Source of the DNA: Sphingomonas chungangi
GTDB lineage: Bacteria > Pseudomonadota > Alphaproteobacteria > Sphingomonadales > Sphingomonadaceae
Assembly (NCBI RefSeq): GCF_013778325.1
Contig: NZ_JACEIB010000027.1
Location: 62,001-126,000, forward strand
Direction: 5' to 3'
DNA: 64,000 bases
Part shown: positions 16,356 to 25,615 of the stretch, in pieces
How the letters are laid out: each line of letters begins with the position of its first letter
How positions within the stretch are numbered: the first letter of the stretch is position 1
Notes under the pieces: model-generated
Told to the model about the DNA's origin: nothing
The model's input: only the letters and a program-made list of their open reading frames with translations
Databases searched by the model: none
Translations under genes and position numbers: made by a program

Positions 16356-17560
16356 AGGCCGACAACCTTCAGCGCATGGTCGAAATCCTCGATCACGTCG
16401 TCCGGGTCTTCCAGGCCTACCGAGAGGCGCAACATGCCCTCGGTGATCCCCATGTCCGCTTTCACTTCGTCCGAAAGGCTCGCGTGGGTGGTCGAGGCCG
16501 GATGCGTCATCAGGCTGCGCGAATCGCCGAGATTGTTAGAGATATCGACCAGCTCCATGGCATCGAGCAGGCCGTGCGCCTGCTTGCGCCCGCCGTCGAG
16601 GAAGATCGCGACGATGTTGCCGCCCGCCGCCATCTGGCGCATCGCCAGATCGTGCTGGGGATGCGAGGCCAGACCTGGATTGAGCGCCTTGGGCACACGC
16701 TTCTCCAGGAATCCCGCCACCTTTAGCGCATTCTCGCTCTGGCGGCGGACGCGCAGGTCGAGCGTCTCCAGCCCCTTCAGCACCACCCAGGCGTTGAACG
16801 GCGACAGCGTCGGCCCGGTATTGCGGGTAAAGGCGAGCAGCGTGGTCTCGATGAACTCCTCATTCCCCACCACCGCGCCGGCGAGCACGCGGCCCTGCCC
16901 GTCCATCATCTTGGTGGCCGAGTAAGCGACGATGTCCGCGCCGAACTCCATCGGCCGCTGCAGCACCGGCGAGGCGAAGGCATTGTCCACCACCGTGGTG
17001 ATGCCGTGCTTCTTCGCGATGTCGCAAATCGCGGCGATGTCGCAGATGTCGAGCGTCGGGTTGGCCGGCGTCTCGAAGAAGAAGACCTTCGTGTTGGGCC
17101 GCACCGCCGCTTCCCAGGCGTGCGTGTCACGCCCATCGACGATCGTCGTCTGGATGCCGAAGCGCGGCAGCAGCGTGTCGGTCAGCCAGCGGCACGATCC
17201 GAACGCCGCCTTTGCGCCGATCAGGTGGTCGCCCGCCGAAAGCTGGCACAGCAGGGCTGCCGTCATCGCCGCCATGCCCGTCGCCATGCAGCGAGCGGCC
17301 TCTGCGCCCTCCAGCAGGGCGATGCGCTTTTCCAGCATCTCCACGGTGGGGTTCTGGAGGCGCGAATAGGTCATGCCCTGCTGCTCGCCGGCGAAGCGCG
17401 CCGCCGCGTCCCCCGCACAATCATAGGCATAGCCCGAGGTGAGGAAGAGCGCCTCGGACGTCTCCCCCCATTCGGAGCGCGCGGTGCCGCCGCGCACCGC
17501 CTGCGTCGCCGGCCGCCACTTCGTGGTGACGTCGCGATCCTGTCCGGTCTTCCTTTTCAT
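16352..17560 (-). CDS. metZ: O-succinylhomoserine sulfhydrylase
   Basis: The 402-residue PLP enzyme belongs to the Cys/Met metabolism family. Visible motifs are WRPATQAVRGG near the start, MTYSRLQNPT, the PLP-lysine segment YSATKMMDGQGR, and the SVGLEDPDDVIEDF end. MetZ converts O-succinylhomoserine and sulfide to homocysteine in direct-sulfhydrylation methionine synthesis. I chose ATG at 17560; the frame is open further upstream but reads into the divergent promoter region. I saw no SAM-II-type riboswitch in the 82-base gap to the divergent glutathione peroxidase gene. Confidence 0.93.
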   Translation of the reverse strand: MKRKTGQDRDVTTKWRPATQAVRGGTARSEWGETSEALFLTSGYAYDCAGDAAARFAGEQQGMTYSRLQNPTVEMLEKRIALLEGAEAARCMATGMAAMTAALLCQLSAGDHLIGAKAAFGSCRWLTDTLLPRFGIQTTIVDGRDTHAWEAAVRPNTKVFFFETPANPTLDICDIAAICDIAKKHGITTVVDNAFASPVLQRPMEFGADIVAYSATKMMDGQGRVLAGAVVGNEEFIETTLLAFTRNTGPTLSPFNAWVVLKGLETLDLRVRRQSENALKVAGFLEKRVPKALNPGLASHPQHDLAMRQMAAGGNIVAIFLDGGRKQAHGLLDAMELVDISNNLGDSRSLMTHPASTTHASLSDEVKADMGITEGMLRLSVGLEDPDDVIEDFDHALKVVGL

Positions 17561-17642
17561 CGCGGGCTGCTTTGCCGCGCCCTTGGTACCCGCGTCAATG
17601 CGCCTATATCGTTCGCGGACCCCAAGGGAGGAGTGCCACCCG

Positions 17643-18191
17643 ATGACCGATCTCCAGACGATCCCGCTCAAGACCATCGACGGACGGGACAGCAGTCTCG
17701 GCGCCTATGCCGGCAAGGTGCTGCTGGTCGTGAACACCGCCTCCAAATGCGGTCTGACGCCGCAATATGAGGGGCTGGAATCGCTCTACACCAAATACAG
17801 GGACGACGGCTTCGCGGTGCTGGGCTTCCCGGCCAATAATTTCGCGGGGCAGGAGCCGGGCAGCGACGACGAGATCGCCAGCTTCTGCACGACCAGCTTC
17901 TCGGTCGATTTCCCGATGTTCTCGAAGATTTCCGTCGCGGGCGAGGACAAGCACCCGCTCTACGCCGCGCTGATCGCGGCCGAGCCGGAAGCGGAAGGCA
18001 CCACGACCTTTCGCGAACGCCTCGAAGGTTACGGGATGACGCCGAACCCGGAGCCCGAAGTGCTGTGGAACTTCGAGAAATTCCTGATCGGCCGAGACGG
18101 CGACGTGGTAGCGCGCTTCTCTCCCGACATGGCGCCCGATGACGACCGCATCGTCAGCGCGATCGAGCGCGAGCTCCACGCGAGCGAATAA
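17643..18191 (+). CDS. Glutathione peroxidase, cysteine type
   Basis: The 182-residue product has the peroxidatic Cys36 in NTASKCGLTPQYEGLE, the Gln in FAGQEPGSDDEI and the Trp in WNFEKFLIGRDG, which form the GPx catalytic set with Cys in place of selenocysteine. It reduces hydroperoxides, in bacteria often with thioredoxin as donor. GGGAGGAG precedes the ATG. The gene is divergent from metZ and ends just before a strong hairpin. The open frame upstream of 17643 is not supported. Confidence 0.95.
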   Translation: MTDLQTIPLKTIDGRDSSLGAYAGKVLLVVNTASKCGLTPQYEGLESLYTKYRDDGFAVLGFPANNFAGQEPGSDDEIASFCTTSFSVDFPMFSKISVAGEDKHPLYAALIAAEPEAEGTTTFRERLEGYGMTPNPEPEVLWNFEKFLIGRDGDVVARFSPDMAPDDDRIVSAIERELHASE

Positions 18192-18200
18192 GGCTCGGGT

Positions 18201-18224
18201 CCTCCCCGAGCTCGCTCGGGGAGG
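18201..18224. terminator. 10-bp perfect hairpin between convergent gpx and leuB
   Basis: CCTCCCCGAG and CTCGGGGAGG flank the loop CTCG. It lies 9 bases after the peroxidase stop and 6 bases from the leuB stop. There is no T-tract. A hairpin of the same architecture occurs at 24209-24232. Confidence 0.6.
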
Positions 18225-18230
18225 ATGTGG

Positions 18231-19274
18231 TTACAGCGCCGCCAGCACTGCGTCGCCCATCTGCTCGGTCGTCACGCTCCCTCCCAGATCGGCGGTGCGA
18301 TGTCCGGCGGCGAGTGCTTTCGCCACGGCTGCCTCGATGCGATCCGCCTCGGCCGCCTTGCCCAGTGAATAGCGCAGCATCATCGCGGCCGAGAGGATCG
18401 TCGCCAGCGGATTGGCCTTGCCCTGCCCCGCAATATCCGGCGCCGAGCCATGGATCGGCTCGTACAATCCCTTCTGGTCGGCATCGAGCGAGGCCGAGGG
18501 CAGCATCCCGATCGATCCCGCGCACATGCTCGCCTGATCGGAGAGGATATCTCCGAACAGGTTGCCGGTGACGATCACGTCGAACTGGCCGGGGTTGCGC
18601 ACCAGCTGCATCGCGGCGTTGTCGACATACATGTGGCTGAGCTCGATGTCGGGATAATCGGCCGCCACCTCGATCACCACGTCGCGCCACAGCTGCGAGG
18701 TTTCCAGCACATTGGCCTTGTCCACCGAGCAAAGCTTGCCGCGTCTCGCACGAGCCGTCTGGAAGCCGACATGGGCGATGCGGGCCACCTCGTCCTCGTC
18801 GTAGCTCATCACGTCATAGCCCTGGCGGCGGCCCGAGGCGCTCGTGCGCATCCCCTTCTCGCCGAAATAGACGTCGCCGTTGAGCTCGCGGACGATCACC
18901 ATGTCGATCGCCTTCGCCACCTCCGGCCGCAGCGCGGACGCGTCGGCCAACTCCGGGAAGAGCGTGGCAGGCCGCAGATTGGCGAAGAGCGTCAGTTCCT
19001 TGCGCAGGCCGAGGATCGCCTGTTCTGGACGCAGATGGCGCTCCAGCCCGTCGCAATCCGGATCGCCGACCGCGCCGAACAGGATCGCATCGGCGCGCCT
19101 CGCCAGATCGAGCGTGGCGGGCGGCAGCGGATGCCCTTCCGCCTTGTGCGCCGCGCCGCCGACCGGCGCCTCCTCGTAGCGCAGCGCATCGCCGCACACC
19201 GCATCGAGCACACGCTTGGCCTGCACGATCACCTCGGGTCCGATCCCGTCTCCGGGCAGCAGCGCGACAAGCAT
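18231..19274 (-). CDS. leuB: 3-isopropylmalate dehydrogenase
   Basis: The 347-residue enzyme shows [10 protein letters not shown] at the start, then [19 protein letters not shown] and the catalytic Lys/Asp region ([24 protein letters not shown]). The NAD motif is [14 protein letters not shown]. It catalyses oxidative decarboxylation of 3-isopropylmalate in leucine synthesis. I chose ATG at 19274 because GGAGGA is 7 bases upstream; the TTG two codons earlier would leave no spacing. No other leu genes are in the window. Confidence 0.96.
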   Translation of the reverse strand: MLVALLPGDGIGPEVIVQAKRVLDAVCGDALRYEEAPVGGAAHKAEGHPLPPATLDLARRADAILFGAVGDPDCDGLERHLRPEQAILGLRKELTLFANLRPATLFPELADASALRPEVAKAIDMVIVRELNGDVYFGEKGMRTSASGRRQGYDVMSYDEDEVARIAHVGFQTARARRGKLCSVDKANVLETSQLWRDVVIEVAADYPDIELSHMYVDNAAMQLVRNPGQFDVIVTGNLFGDILSDQASMCAGSIGMLPSASLDADQKGLYEPIHGSAPDIAGQGKANPLATILSAAMMLRYSLGKAAEADRIEAAVAKALAAGHRTADLGGSVTTEQMGDAVLAAL

Positions 19275-19321
19275 GGGCAATCCTCCGTGGGAATGGAATT
19301 GCCGCGCCCATGCCAGCAGGC

Positions 19322-20056
19322 TTACCCCTCGGCAAGCCGCCGGATGCGCGCCGTCAGCCGTTCCCGTGCATCGAGCACGGAACCCCGAGGCCCGGCGAGC
19401 AGATCGCGATTGAGGAAGAAGCCGGTCAGGCGCAGCGCCTCACGGATATGGGGCCAGTCCGCCTCCCCACCGTCGATCAGAAAACGCGGCAAGGGGAGCA
19501 GCTTGTCCGCATAGGGCGCTCCCGCCGCGCGCGAGACCGCCTGGCCGCTCTTCGGACTGACCCAGGCGAGATCCTCGGTAGCCCCACTCGCCGCGCAGGA
19601 CGTCAGGTCGAGACCGAAGCCGAGTTCGGACAACAGCAGCAGTTCGTACCTAAGAAGCGCTCCCGCCCAGCCTCGCGCTGACGGTGCCGCCTCGACCGCG
19701 CCGAGAACGCCATCGAGCGCCGCATATAATCGCGGATAAGGCTGCCCCTCCGGCAACGTGACGGCGGTCAGCGCCGTCACCCACTCGATCGCGGCGGCGG
19801 GCAGCGGCTCGGCGAACAAGCCGGCCCGGCTGTGAACCAGTTCCACCGTCAGCCCGGCCAGCTGCTCCTCCGATCGCGCGCGAAACTCGGCCGAGACGAG
19901 GTTGCCTGGCAGCAGCACCGGTCGCATCGCCCGCGAATGACCACCCCGCACATAGCCCGGCTGCAAACCGTCCTCCGGCGTCAACAGCCGCGCGATCGCG
20001 CCATGCTCACCATGGGCGCGAACGGCGCATACGATGGCGGTGGCGCGGATCAGCAT
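19322..20056 (-). CDS. recO: DNA repair protein RecO
   Basis: The 244-residue product starts [19 protein letters not shown], typical of the RecO OB-fold, and continues with the RecO helical domain ([32 protein letters not shown]). The alphaproteobacterial ending [12 protein letters not shown] is also present. RecO loads RecA together with RecR at single-strand gaps. The ATG at 20056 has GAGG close upstream. The stop of the deacetylase-like gene on the same strand is 38 bases upstream. Confidence 0.93.
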   Translation of the reverse strand: MLIRATAIVCAVRAHGEHGAIARLLTPEDGLQPGYVRGGHSRAMRPVLLPGNLVSAEFRARSEEQLAGLTVELVHSRAGLFAEPLPAAAIEWVTALTAVTLPEGQPYPRLYAALDGVLGAVEAAPSARGWAGALLRYELLLLSELGFGLDLTSCAASGATEDLAWVSPKSGQAVSRAAGAPYADKLLPLPRFLIDGGEADWPHIREALRLTGFFLNRDLLAGPRGSVLDARERLTARIRRLAEG

Positions 20057-20094
20057 CGCCTCGATGTGGCGTCGGGCCAAGCCCTTGTCGAGGG

Positions 20095-21048
20095 CTAGAA
20101 GCGCCGCTCGTAGCGGAGGTTGGAGAGGCCCTGCATGGCCATTCGTCCGAGCCGGGCCGCCTGCGACACGGGACAGGGTGTCGCCGGAACATCGAGCGCG
20201 ACATCCAACAGGTCCGTGATGAAGCAGGTCGGGAAGCGATCGGCGGCGCCACCCAGCCACGCGCAAAGGCTGTCGAAGCGATGGCGGACGATATCGTTGG
20301 CGCGCTCGCCGTCGCGGGTCGCGAGCTCGAAACTGTGGCCGACCAAAGTGACCAGCGGCGATCCCTGCAATTCGGCATGGAGCAACGCCGCCCGCATCTC
20401 CGTCAGCGACACCGCTCCAACCTGAAGGTGGCGCAGCTTGCCGGCCCCTTCGTCGATCAACCCGACCGGCAATTCGATCAGCTTGCCCGCCGGCAGGGGT
20501 GACATCGCCGTCTCAGGCAGACCGGTATCGCAGGGCCAGGGCATCAGGCTGCCATTGTGGCTGCTGTCGATGCGGAAGCCGGCGCGCTGGATCGCGCGGA
20601 GTGTCTCTACATTTGCAGCGAAGCTGCCGGCCCGAAAGGCAACCGGATCGGGCGCCCCCGCCTGCCTCAGCAACTCGCGCGCCTGCAGGATCAGGGCTAG
20701 CTGCTCGTCCTCCGAAAACTGGGTCAACTCGAAGCGCACCGGATCGGTGCGCTTCACGCGGCGATCGGCCTGCGTCCACATCGGGTGAAGGTGCAGCTGC
20801 ACCTCCTGCCCGGCATCGAGGATCGTTCCCACGATCCGCTCGATCGGCTCGATGCCGAACAGCAGTGCCGGAAGGGGATCGACGAAGAAGCAGGCCTTCA
20901 GCCCGTGCCTGCCCAGTGTCGCGAGCTGGTACGTGATCCCAGCCCCGCCCGGCTCGATCGAGCGCTGGTAATTTTCCAGCCAGCCGGCGCCGCCTTCGTG
21001 CGCCCGCCAGGTGAACTCCGTATCGATGCTGAGCAAGACCCCCGTCAT
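20095..21048 (-). CDS. Polysaccharide deacetylase family protein
   Basis: The 317-residue product has a catalytic-Asp-like motif near the start (LSIDTEFTW), a metal-binding-like HLHPMW segment and [10 protein letters not shown], in the order seen in NodB-like deacetylases. There is no signal peptide, so action on a cytoplasmic or inner-leaflet glycan or another substrate is possible. The nature of the substrate cannot be read from the sequence. It lies just upstream of recO on the same strand. The family assignment is firm and the activity is not. Confidence 0.8.
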   Translation of the reverse strand: MTGVLLSIDTEFTWRAHEGGAGWLENYQRSIEPGGAGITYQLATLGRHGLKACFFVDPLPALLFGIEPIERIVGTILDAGQEVQLHLHPMWTQADRRVKRTDPVRFELTQFSEDEQLALILQARELLRQAGAPDPVAFRAGSFAANVETLRAIQRAGFRIDSSHNGSLMPWPCDTGLPETAMSPLPAGKLIELPVGLIDEGAGKLRHLQVGAVSLTEMRAALLHAELQGSPLVTLVGHSFELATRDGERANDIVRHRFDSLCAWLGGAADRFPTCFITDLLDVALDVPATPCPVSQAARLGRMAMQGLSNLRYERRF

Positions 21049-21119
21049 GCTCCCGGCCTAGCGGCAAGAACCGACTTTTTCGTAAAGAGATCAGCCCTTT
21101 CGTCTCGATACGGAGGCGA

Positions 21120-23042
21120 TCAGCCGCGCGGGTGGAAATGATCGTGGATCGCCTGCGCCATCGCCTTCGAAATGCCCGGCGCGCGCTCCAGATCCGGCAG
21201 CGCCGCGCCCTTCACCGCCTTGGCCGATCCGAAATGCATCAGCAGCGCCTTCTTGCGCGAAGGGCCGATGCCGGGGACGTCGTCGAGCGGATTGGCGACG
21301 AAGCTCTTGGCGCGCTTCGCCCGGTGGGTGCCGATCGCGAAGCGGTGCGCCTCGTCGCGCAGCCGCTGGAGGTAGAAGAGCAGCGGCGAGTTCAACGGCA
21401 GCATCGATTCGCGGCCGTCCGGCAGGTGAAAATGCTCGCGCCCGGCATTGCGGTCCGGTCCCTTGGAGATGCCGACGATCGGCACGTCCTCCACGCCCAT
21501 TTCCTGCAGCGTCTCGCACACGGCCGAAACCTGCCCCTTGCCGCCGTCGATCAGCAGCAGATCGGGCCATTCGCCCGACTTGCGATCCGGGTCCTCGCGC
21601 TCCAGCCGGGCGAAGCGGCGTTCCAGCACTTCGCGCATCATCGCGAAATCGTCGCCGGGCTTCGTCTCCGGGTTGCGGATGTTGAACTTGCGGTAGGCGC
21701 CCTTGCGCATCCCCTCCGGCCCTGCGACCACCATCGCGCCGATCATGTCGGTGCCCATGATGTGGCTGTTGTCGTAGATCTCGATGCGGTTCGGCACCTC
21801 GCCCAGCTCGAACAGCTCGGTGAGCTCGCGCAGGATCTTCCCCTGCGTGGTCGATTCGGCGAGGTGACGATCCAGCGCCTCCTCGGCGTTGCGGGTGGCC
21901 TGCTCCAGCAGACGGCGCTGCTCGCCGCGCTGCGGACGGCGCAGATCGATCCGGCGCCCCGCCCGCTCCGACAGTGCATCGGCAAGCAAGGCCTGCTCCT
22001 CCAGATCGCGATCGATCAGCACGACGCGGGCTGGCGGCACCTCCTCGTAGAACTGGGCGAGGAAGCTTTGCAGCACTTCCTCCTCGGGCACTTCGGACGT
22101 GTGTGCGGGAAAGAAGCTGCGATGGCCCCAATTCTGTCCGCCGCGGATGAAGAAGGCCTGGATGCAGGCGGTCGCGCCCTTGGCGGCGATCGCCCAGACG
22201 TCGGCATCGGACACGCCCTCGGCGTTGATCGCCTGCGCGCCCTGGATGAAGGTGAGCGCCTTCAGCCTGTCGCGGAAGACGGCTGCCAGTTCGAAATCCA
22301 TATTCTCGGCGGCTGAGGACATCTGTTCTGCCAGCTTCTTCTGCACCTGGCTCGATTTACCGGCGAGGAAGGACTTCGCGTCCTCCACCAGTTCGGCATA
22401 ATCAGGCGCGGAGATGCGATCGACGCACGGCGCTGAGCAGCGCTTGATCTGATAGAGCAGGCAGGGCCGATCGCGATTGTTGAAAAAACTGTCGGTACAG
22501 CTCCTTAGCAGGAACAGCTTCTGCAGTGCGTTAAGCGTTCGAGTCACCGATCCGGCGGAGGCGAACGGCCCGTAATATTGCCCCTTGGCGCGCCGCGCGC
22601 CGCGATGCTTCTGCACGCGCGGGAAGGCATGATCCTCGCGCAAGAGGATGAAAGGAAAGCTTTTATCGTCGCGCAACAGCACGTTGTAGGGCGGGCGGAA
22701 GCGCTTGATCAGCTGCGCCTCGAGCAGCAGCGCCTCGGCCTCGGTATTGGTGGTGACGATCGTCATCGAGCGCGTTTGCGAGACCATCCGTTGCAGCCGT
22801 TTGGGCAACCGCGCGACCTGTGTGTAGTTGGTCACGCGATTGCGCAGCGCGCGTGCCTTGCCGACGTAGAGCACGTCGCCCCTGGCATCCTGCATCCGGT
22901 AAACGCCGGGGCGGATCGGCAACGTCTTCAGCACGTTGCGGATCGCTGCCACCCCGGTTTCGAGATCGGGCTGGTCCGATCCGCGGACGGTGTAGACGGA
23001 CTTCTGTTCGTTGAAGCGGTCGGTGCTGGTCGGGTCGTTCAC
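21120..23042 (-). CDS. uvrC: Excinuclease ABC subunit C
   Basis: The 640-residue product has the GIY-YIG nuclease domain (RPGVYRMQDARGDVLYVGKA) and a Cys-containing stretch (CLLYQIKRCSAPCVDRIS). A UVR motif follows near residue 230 (AEQMSSAAENMDFELAAVFRD as its core). The RNase H-like 5'-incision domain (IEIYDNSHIMGTDMIGAMV) comes next, and two helix-hairpin-helix motifs close the protein (VPGIGPSRKKALL, APGISKAMAQAI). It makes both incisions in nucleotide excision repair. The length is normal for the family. Confidence 0.97.
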   Translation of the reverse strand: MNDPTSTDRFNEQKSVYTVRGSDQPDLETGVAAIRNVLKTLPIRPGVYRMQDARGDVLYVGKARALRNRVTNYTQVARLPKRLQRMVSQTRSMTIVTTNTEAEALLLEAQLIKRFRPPYNVLLRDDKSFPFILLREDHAFPRVQKHRGARRAKGQYYGPFASAGSVTRTLNALQKLFLLRSCTDSFFNNRDRPCLLYQIKRCSAPCVDRISAPDYAELVEDAKSFLAGKSSQVQKKLAEQMSSAAENMDFELAAVFRDRLKALTFIQGAQAINAEGVSDADVWAIAAKGATACIQAFFIRGGQNWGHRSFFPAHTSEVPEEEVLQSFLAQFYEEVPPARVVLIDRDLEEQALLADALSERAGRRIDLRRPQRGEQRRLLEQATRNAEEALDRHLAESTTQGKILRELTELFELGEVPNRIEIYDNSHIMGTDMIGAMVVAGPEGMRKGAYRKFNIRNPETKPGDDFAMMREVLERRFARLEREDPDRKSGEWPDLLLIDGGKGQVSAVCETLQEMGVEDVPIVGISKGPDRNAGREHFHLPDGRESMLPLNSPLLFYLQRLRDEAHRFAIGTHRAKRAKSFVANPLDDVPGIGPSRKKALLMHFGSAKAVKGAALPDLERAPGISKAMAQAIHDHFHPRG

Positions 23043-23073
23043 GGTCGCGATGTAGGCTCGTGCGAGAGAATTG

Positions 23074-23451
23074 TCAGGCCTTCAGGCCGATCCCGCCGAC
23101 CGGTGTCGTCACGACGCCGGTCTCCATCGAGGCGACCAGATCCTTGGCTTTGGCGATCGAGGCCTGCACCGCCGGCAGTTGCAGTGAGGCGTCGTGGCTG
23201 GCCTCGCTGTCCCACACTTCGGTGATCCAGATCGCGTCGGCGTCGTCGGCATCCTTCGCGACGACGTAGCTGAGGCAGCCGGGCATCGCCGCGCTGCCTT
23301 CGAGGATCGCCGCGATCAGCGCATCGCGCTGGCCGGGGACCGCCTTCATCTTGCCGATCAGCCCGTAGAGTGGCTGGCCCGGCGCGGCGTTGGCGGCGGT
23401 ATTCATCAGGCCCAGCAGGGCCGATCCGGCGAGGAAGGTGCGGCGCTCCAT
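23074..23451 (-). CDS. Putative quinol monooxygenase (ABM domain) with Tat-like signal
   Basis: The 125-residue product starts with a twin-arginine-like leader (MERRTFLAGSALLG) and then a single antibiotic-biosynthesis-monooxygenase domain (GKMKAVPGQRDALIAAI, MPGCLSYVVAKD, IWITEVWDSEASHDAS). Such ferredoxin-like barrels dimerise and act on quinols or related small molecules. ATG at 23451 with AGGA about 8 bases upstream is preferred over a GTG two codons earlier. It follows uvrC on the same strand after a 31-base gap that separates their ends. Confidence 0.85.
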   Translation of the reverse strand: MERRTFLAGSALLGLMNTAANAAPGQPLYGLIGKMKAVPGQRDALIAAILEGSAAMPGCLSYVVAKDADDADAIWITEVWDSEASHDASLQLPAVQASIAKAKDLVASMETGVVTTPVGGIGLKA

Positions 23452-23538
23452 GGTCACATCCTATCGCGGCGCTCGGGGTCCGCAAGATGACGGCGATTTC
23501 ACGACGATTCCTCTCCGCGCGAGGCTAGATCGCGTCCC

Positions 23539-24084
23539 ATGAGCGAAGGCATCGACGCGCCCGAGGGCAATGACCGGCGGCTGAACCGGATGGTCGCGAC
23601 CACGGTGGTCGCGCTCAGCGTGGTGATGGCGGTGGGCAAGATCAAGGACGACAACATCGTCCAGGCCATGCAGGCCGACCAGGCGGCCAAGATCGACCTG
23701 TGGGGCGAATATCAGTCCACCCAGATCAAGGCGCACGACCAGATGACGGCGGCGTTGCTGCTCGGGCGACTGAACGCGGTCGAGGACTCTGCCAGGGCGG
23801 CGCAGGAAGCGGCGCGCTACAAGGGCGAGGCGTCGGGCCTGAAGGCGCAGGCCATGGCGGCGGCGGACGATTATGACGTGCAGGGCCGCCGTGACGACCA
23901 GTTCGACCTCTCGGACGGGTTCCTGTCGATCGCGCTGGCGGTGGCGGCGATCGCGGCGCTCGTCGAAGGCTTCTGGGTGCTGTGTGTCGCGTGGGGCGCC
24001 GCGACACTGGGGATATTGTTCCTTGTCGCCGGCTTCGCGCAGTTGCCGATCCATCCGGACGCGCTGGTGGCGTTCCTATCCTGA
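23539..24084 (+). CDS. DUF4337 family membrane protein
   Basis: The 181-residue product has one N-terminal membrane segment (MVATTVVALSVVMAVG), followed by the DUF4337 signature KIKDDNIVQAMQ and a W-x-x-YQ stretch. A coiled region rich in Ala/Glu comes next. Two C-terminal membrane segments follow (FLSIALAVAAIAALVEGFW and ATLGILFLVAGF). The function of the family is unknown. It converges on the ATP synthase operon with a 10-bp hairpin between them. Confidence 0.85.
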   Translation: MSEGIDAPEGNDRRLNRMVATTVVALSVVMAVGKIKDDNIVQAMQADQAAKIDLWGEYQSTQIKAHDQMTAALLLGRLNAVEDSARAAQEAARYKGEASGLKAQAMAAADDYDVQGRRDDQFDLSDGFLSIALAVAAIAALVEGFWVLCVAWGAATLGILFLVAGFAQLPIHPDALVAFLS

Positions 24085-24208
24085 CATCCTCCCCGAGCTC
24101 TCCCGGACCGCCGACGAATCCGATGGTGGAGAGGAATTGCGGGTCGCCAGAAACAGGAAGACCGCCGGCTTATGCCGACGGCCCCTCCACCGCACTTCGT
24201 ACGGTCCC

Positions 24209-24232
24209 CCTCCCCAAGCAAGCTTGGGGAGG
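24209..24232. terminator. 10-bp perfect hairpin between DUF4337 gene and atpF
   Basis: CCTCCCCAAG and CTTGGGGAGG flank the loop CAAG, 8 bases from the atpF stop. A half copy (CCTCCCCGAG) occurs near 24088. No T-tract follows in either direction. The rest of 24085-24239 contains no gene that I can support. Confidence 0.6.
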
Positions 24233-24239
24233 AATTGGA

Positions 24240-24782
24240 TCAGTTGAGGCTGGCGATGGTCCTGTCGATCAGCGCCTTGTCAGAGTTCGCATCGTGCTTC
24301 TCGGCGATCAGCTTCGCCGCAGCCCCTGCCGCCGCGGCAGCGGCCTTGGCACGGACCTCGGCGATCGCCGAGCGCTCGGCGGCGGCGATCTTGTCCTCGG
24401 CCATCCTGGCGCGGCGATCGATCAAAGTGTCGGCATCGACCTTCGCCTGCGCCACCAGAGTGGCGGCCTCGGCCTTGGCGCCCGCCAGGATCGCCTCGGC
24501 GTCCTTGTGCGCGGCGGCGGCCTGGGCCTGCGCCTCGGCACGCAGCTTCTCGGCCTCGGCACGCAAAGCGGCGGCCTCGTCGAGCTGCTTGCGGATCGTG
24601 GCGATCTTGCCGTCGAGGCCCTTGCCCATCGCCTTGAAGCCGCCGGCGAACCAGATGATCAGCAGCACCACGACCATCGACAGCGCGACGAAGGCCGGCG
24701 CGGTGATGCCGTGGAAGTTGATCTCGTGCTCGGCCTCGACCTGCGCGGTGTGGGCCATCATGCCCGGGGAAGGCTCACTCAT
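24240..24782 (-). CDS. atpF: ATP synthase F0 subunit b
   Basis: The 180-residue product has one N-terminal membrane segment (ALSMVVVLLIIWFAGGF). A long Ala/Glu/Lys-rich coiled coil follows (KIATIRKQLDEAAALRAEA onward), as expected for the stator stalk. It is the last gene of the F0 operon and starts 11 bases after the b' gene. Its N-terminus has about 25 residues before the membrane segment. Subunit b dimerises with b' and connects F0 to the delta subunit of F1. No F1 genes are in the window, as is usual in alphaproteobacteria. Confidence 0.94.
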   Translation of the reverse strand: MSEPSPGMMAHTAQVEAEHEINFHGITAPAFVALSMVVVLLIIWFAGGFKAMGKGLDGKIATIRKQLDEAAALRAEAEKLRAEAQAQAAAAHKDAEAILAGAKAEAATLVAQAKVDADTLIDRRARMAEDKIAAAERSAIAEVRAKAAAAAAGAAAKLIAEKHDANSDKALIDRTIASLN

Positions 24783-24793
24783 GGTTGGGTTCC

Positions 24794-25285
24794 TCAGGCG
24801 GCCAGCGAGGCGCGGACGGCGGAGAGCGCCTCGCCCTCCTCCACCTTCGCGCCGGACAGGCGCTCGACGATGTCGCGCACCGCATCGGCCGCGACATTCT
24901 CGATCTCGGCCAGCGCGCGGCCGCGCGCATCGGCCAGCGCGACCTCGGCATGGGCGACGCGCTCGGCCACCGCCTCGCCCGCTGCCTTCAGCTTCGCCTC
25001 GGTGTCGCGCGTGGCGGCATCCTTGGCGGCCTGCACGGCATCGTGGGCGCCGCGATGCGCGGTGTCCATCTCGGCGGTGTAGGCGGCCTGCGTCGAGGCG
25101 GACTCGTCGCGCGCCTTCTCGGCGGCGTCGAGATCACCCTGGATCTTGTCGTTGCGGGCGTGGATGGTGCCCTCGATCTTCGGCATCATCCAGTTGCCGA
25201 TCACCACGAAGATGATGGCGAACACCAGCAGCAGCCACAGCAGCTGCGAGGCGTAGATCGTCGAGATCTGATCGATTTGAGGCAT
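24794..25285 (-). CDS. atpG: ATP synthase F0 subunit b'
   Basis: The 163-residue product begins MPQIDQISTIYASQLLWLLL, with a single membrane segment running into PKIEGTIHARNDKI. A coiled coil with AEKARDESASTQAAY and a degenerate C-terminal helix follow. Presence of separate b and b' genes is typical of photosynthetic and many non-photosynthetic alphaproteobacteria. It sits between subunits c and b. The symbol follows the common alphaproteobacterial usage for b' and must not be confused with F1 gamma. Confidence 0.94.
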   Translation of the reverse strand: MPQIDQISTIYASQLLWLLLVFAIIFVVIGNWMMPKIEGTIHARNDKIQGDLDAAEKARDESASTQAAYTAEMDTAHRGAHDAVQAAKDAATRDTEAKLKAAGEAVAERVAHAEVALADARGRALAEIENVAADAVRDIVERLSGAKVEEGEALSAVRASLAA

Positions 25286-25340
25286 GTGTCTCCTCCGCCC
25301 GTCAACCGGGGCCGACGGGTGCCGGCCCCGAGAAAGGGCG

Positions 25341-25574
25341 TCAGCCCTTGACGACGAAGAGGATGAGGATCGCGACGACGAACGCGATCAGGCCCAGAAG
25401 CTCGGCGGCGGCGAAGCCGATGAACAGGCGGCCCTGCTGGCTGTCGGCGGCCGACGGGTTGCGCACGGCCGAGCTCAGGAACGAGCCGAACACGTTGCCC
25501 ACGCCGAGCGCCGCGAGACCCACGCCGATCGCCGCGAGACCGGCGCCGATGACCTTGGCAGAAGCGAGATCCAT
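25341..25574 (-). CDS. atpE: ATP synthase F0 subunit c
   Basis: The 77-residue proteolipid has two membrane helices with Gly-rich packing (GAGLAAIGVGLAALGVG) and the polar loop AVRNPSA. The proton-carrying carboxylate is Glu58 in FAAAELLGL, which indicates a proton-type ring (no Na+ signature seen). The ATG at 25574 has AAGGAAA upstream. It lies 41 bases after subunit a and 55 before b'. A long open frame on the same strand that runs through it is not real. Confidence 0.96.
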   Translation of the reverse strand: MDLASAKVIGAGLAAIGVGLAALGVGNVFGSFLSSAVRNPSAADSQQGRLFIGFAAAELLGLIAFVVAILILFVVKG

Positions 25575-25615
25575 TGTCTTTTCCTTGTGTTGAACGAGTA
25601 AGTTGCGAAGAGAAC

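Noticed and set aside
17561-17642. SAM-II-type riboswitch before metZ
   Set aside because: I looked for the conserved pseudoknot elements in this 82-base gap and could not find them; the gap is also shared with a divergent gene.
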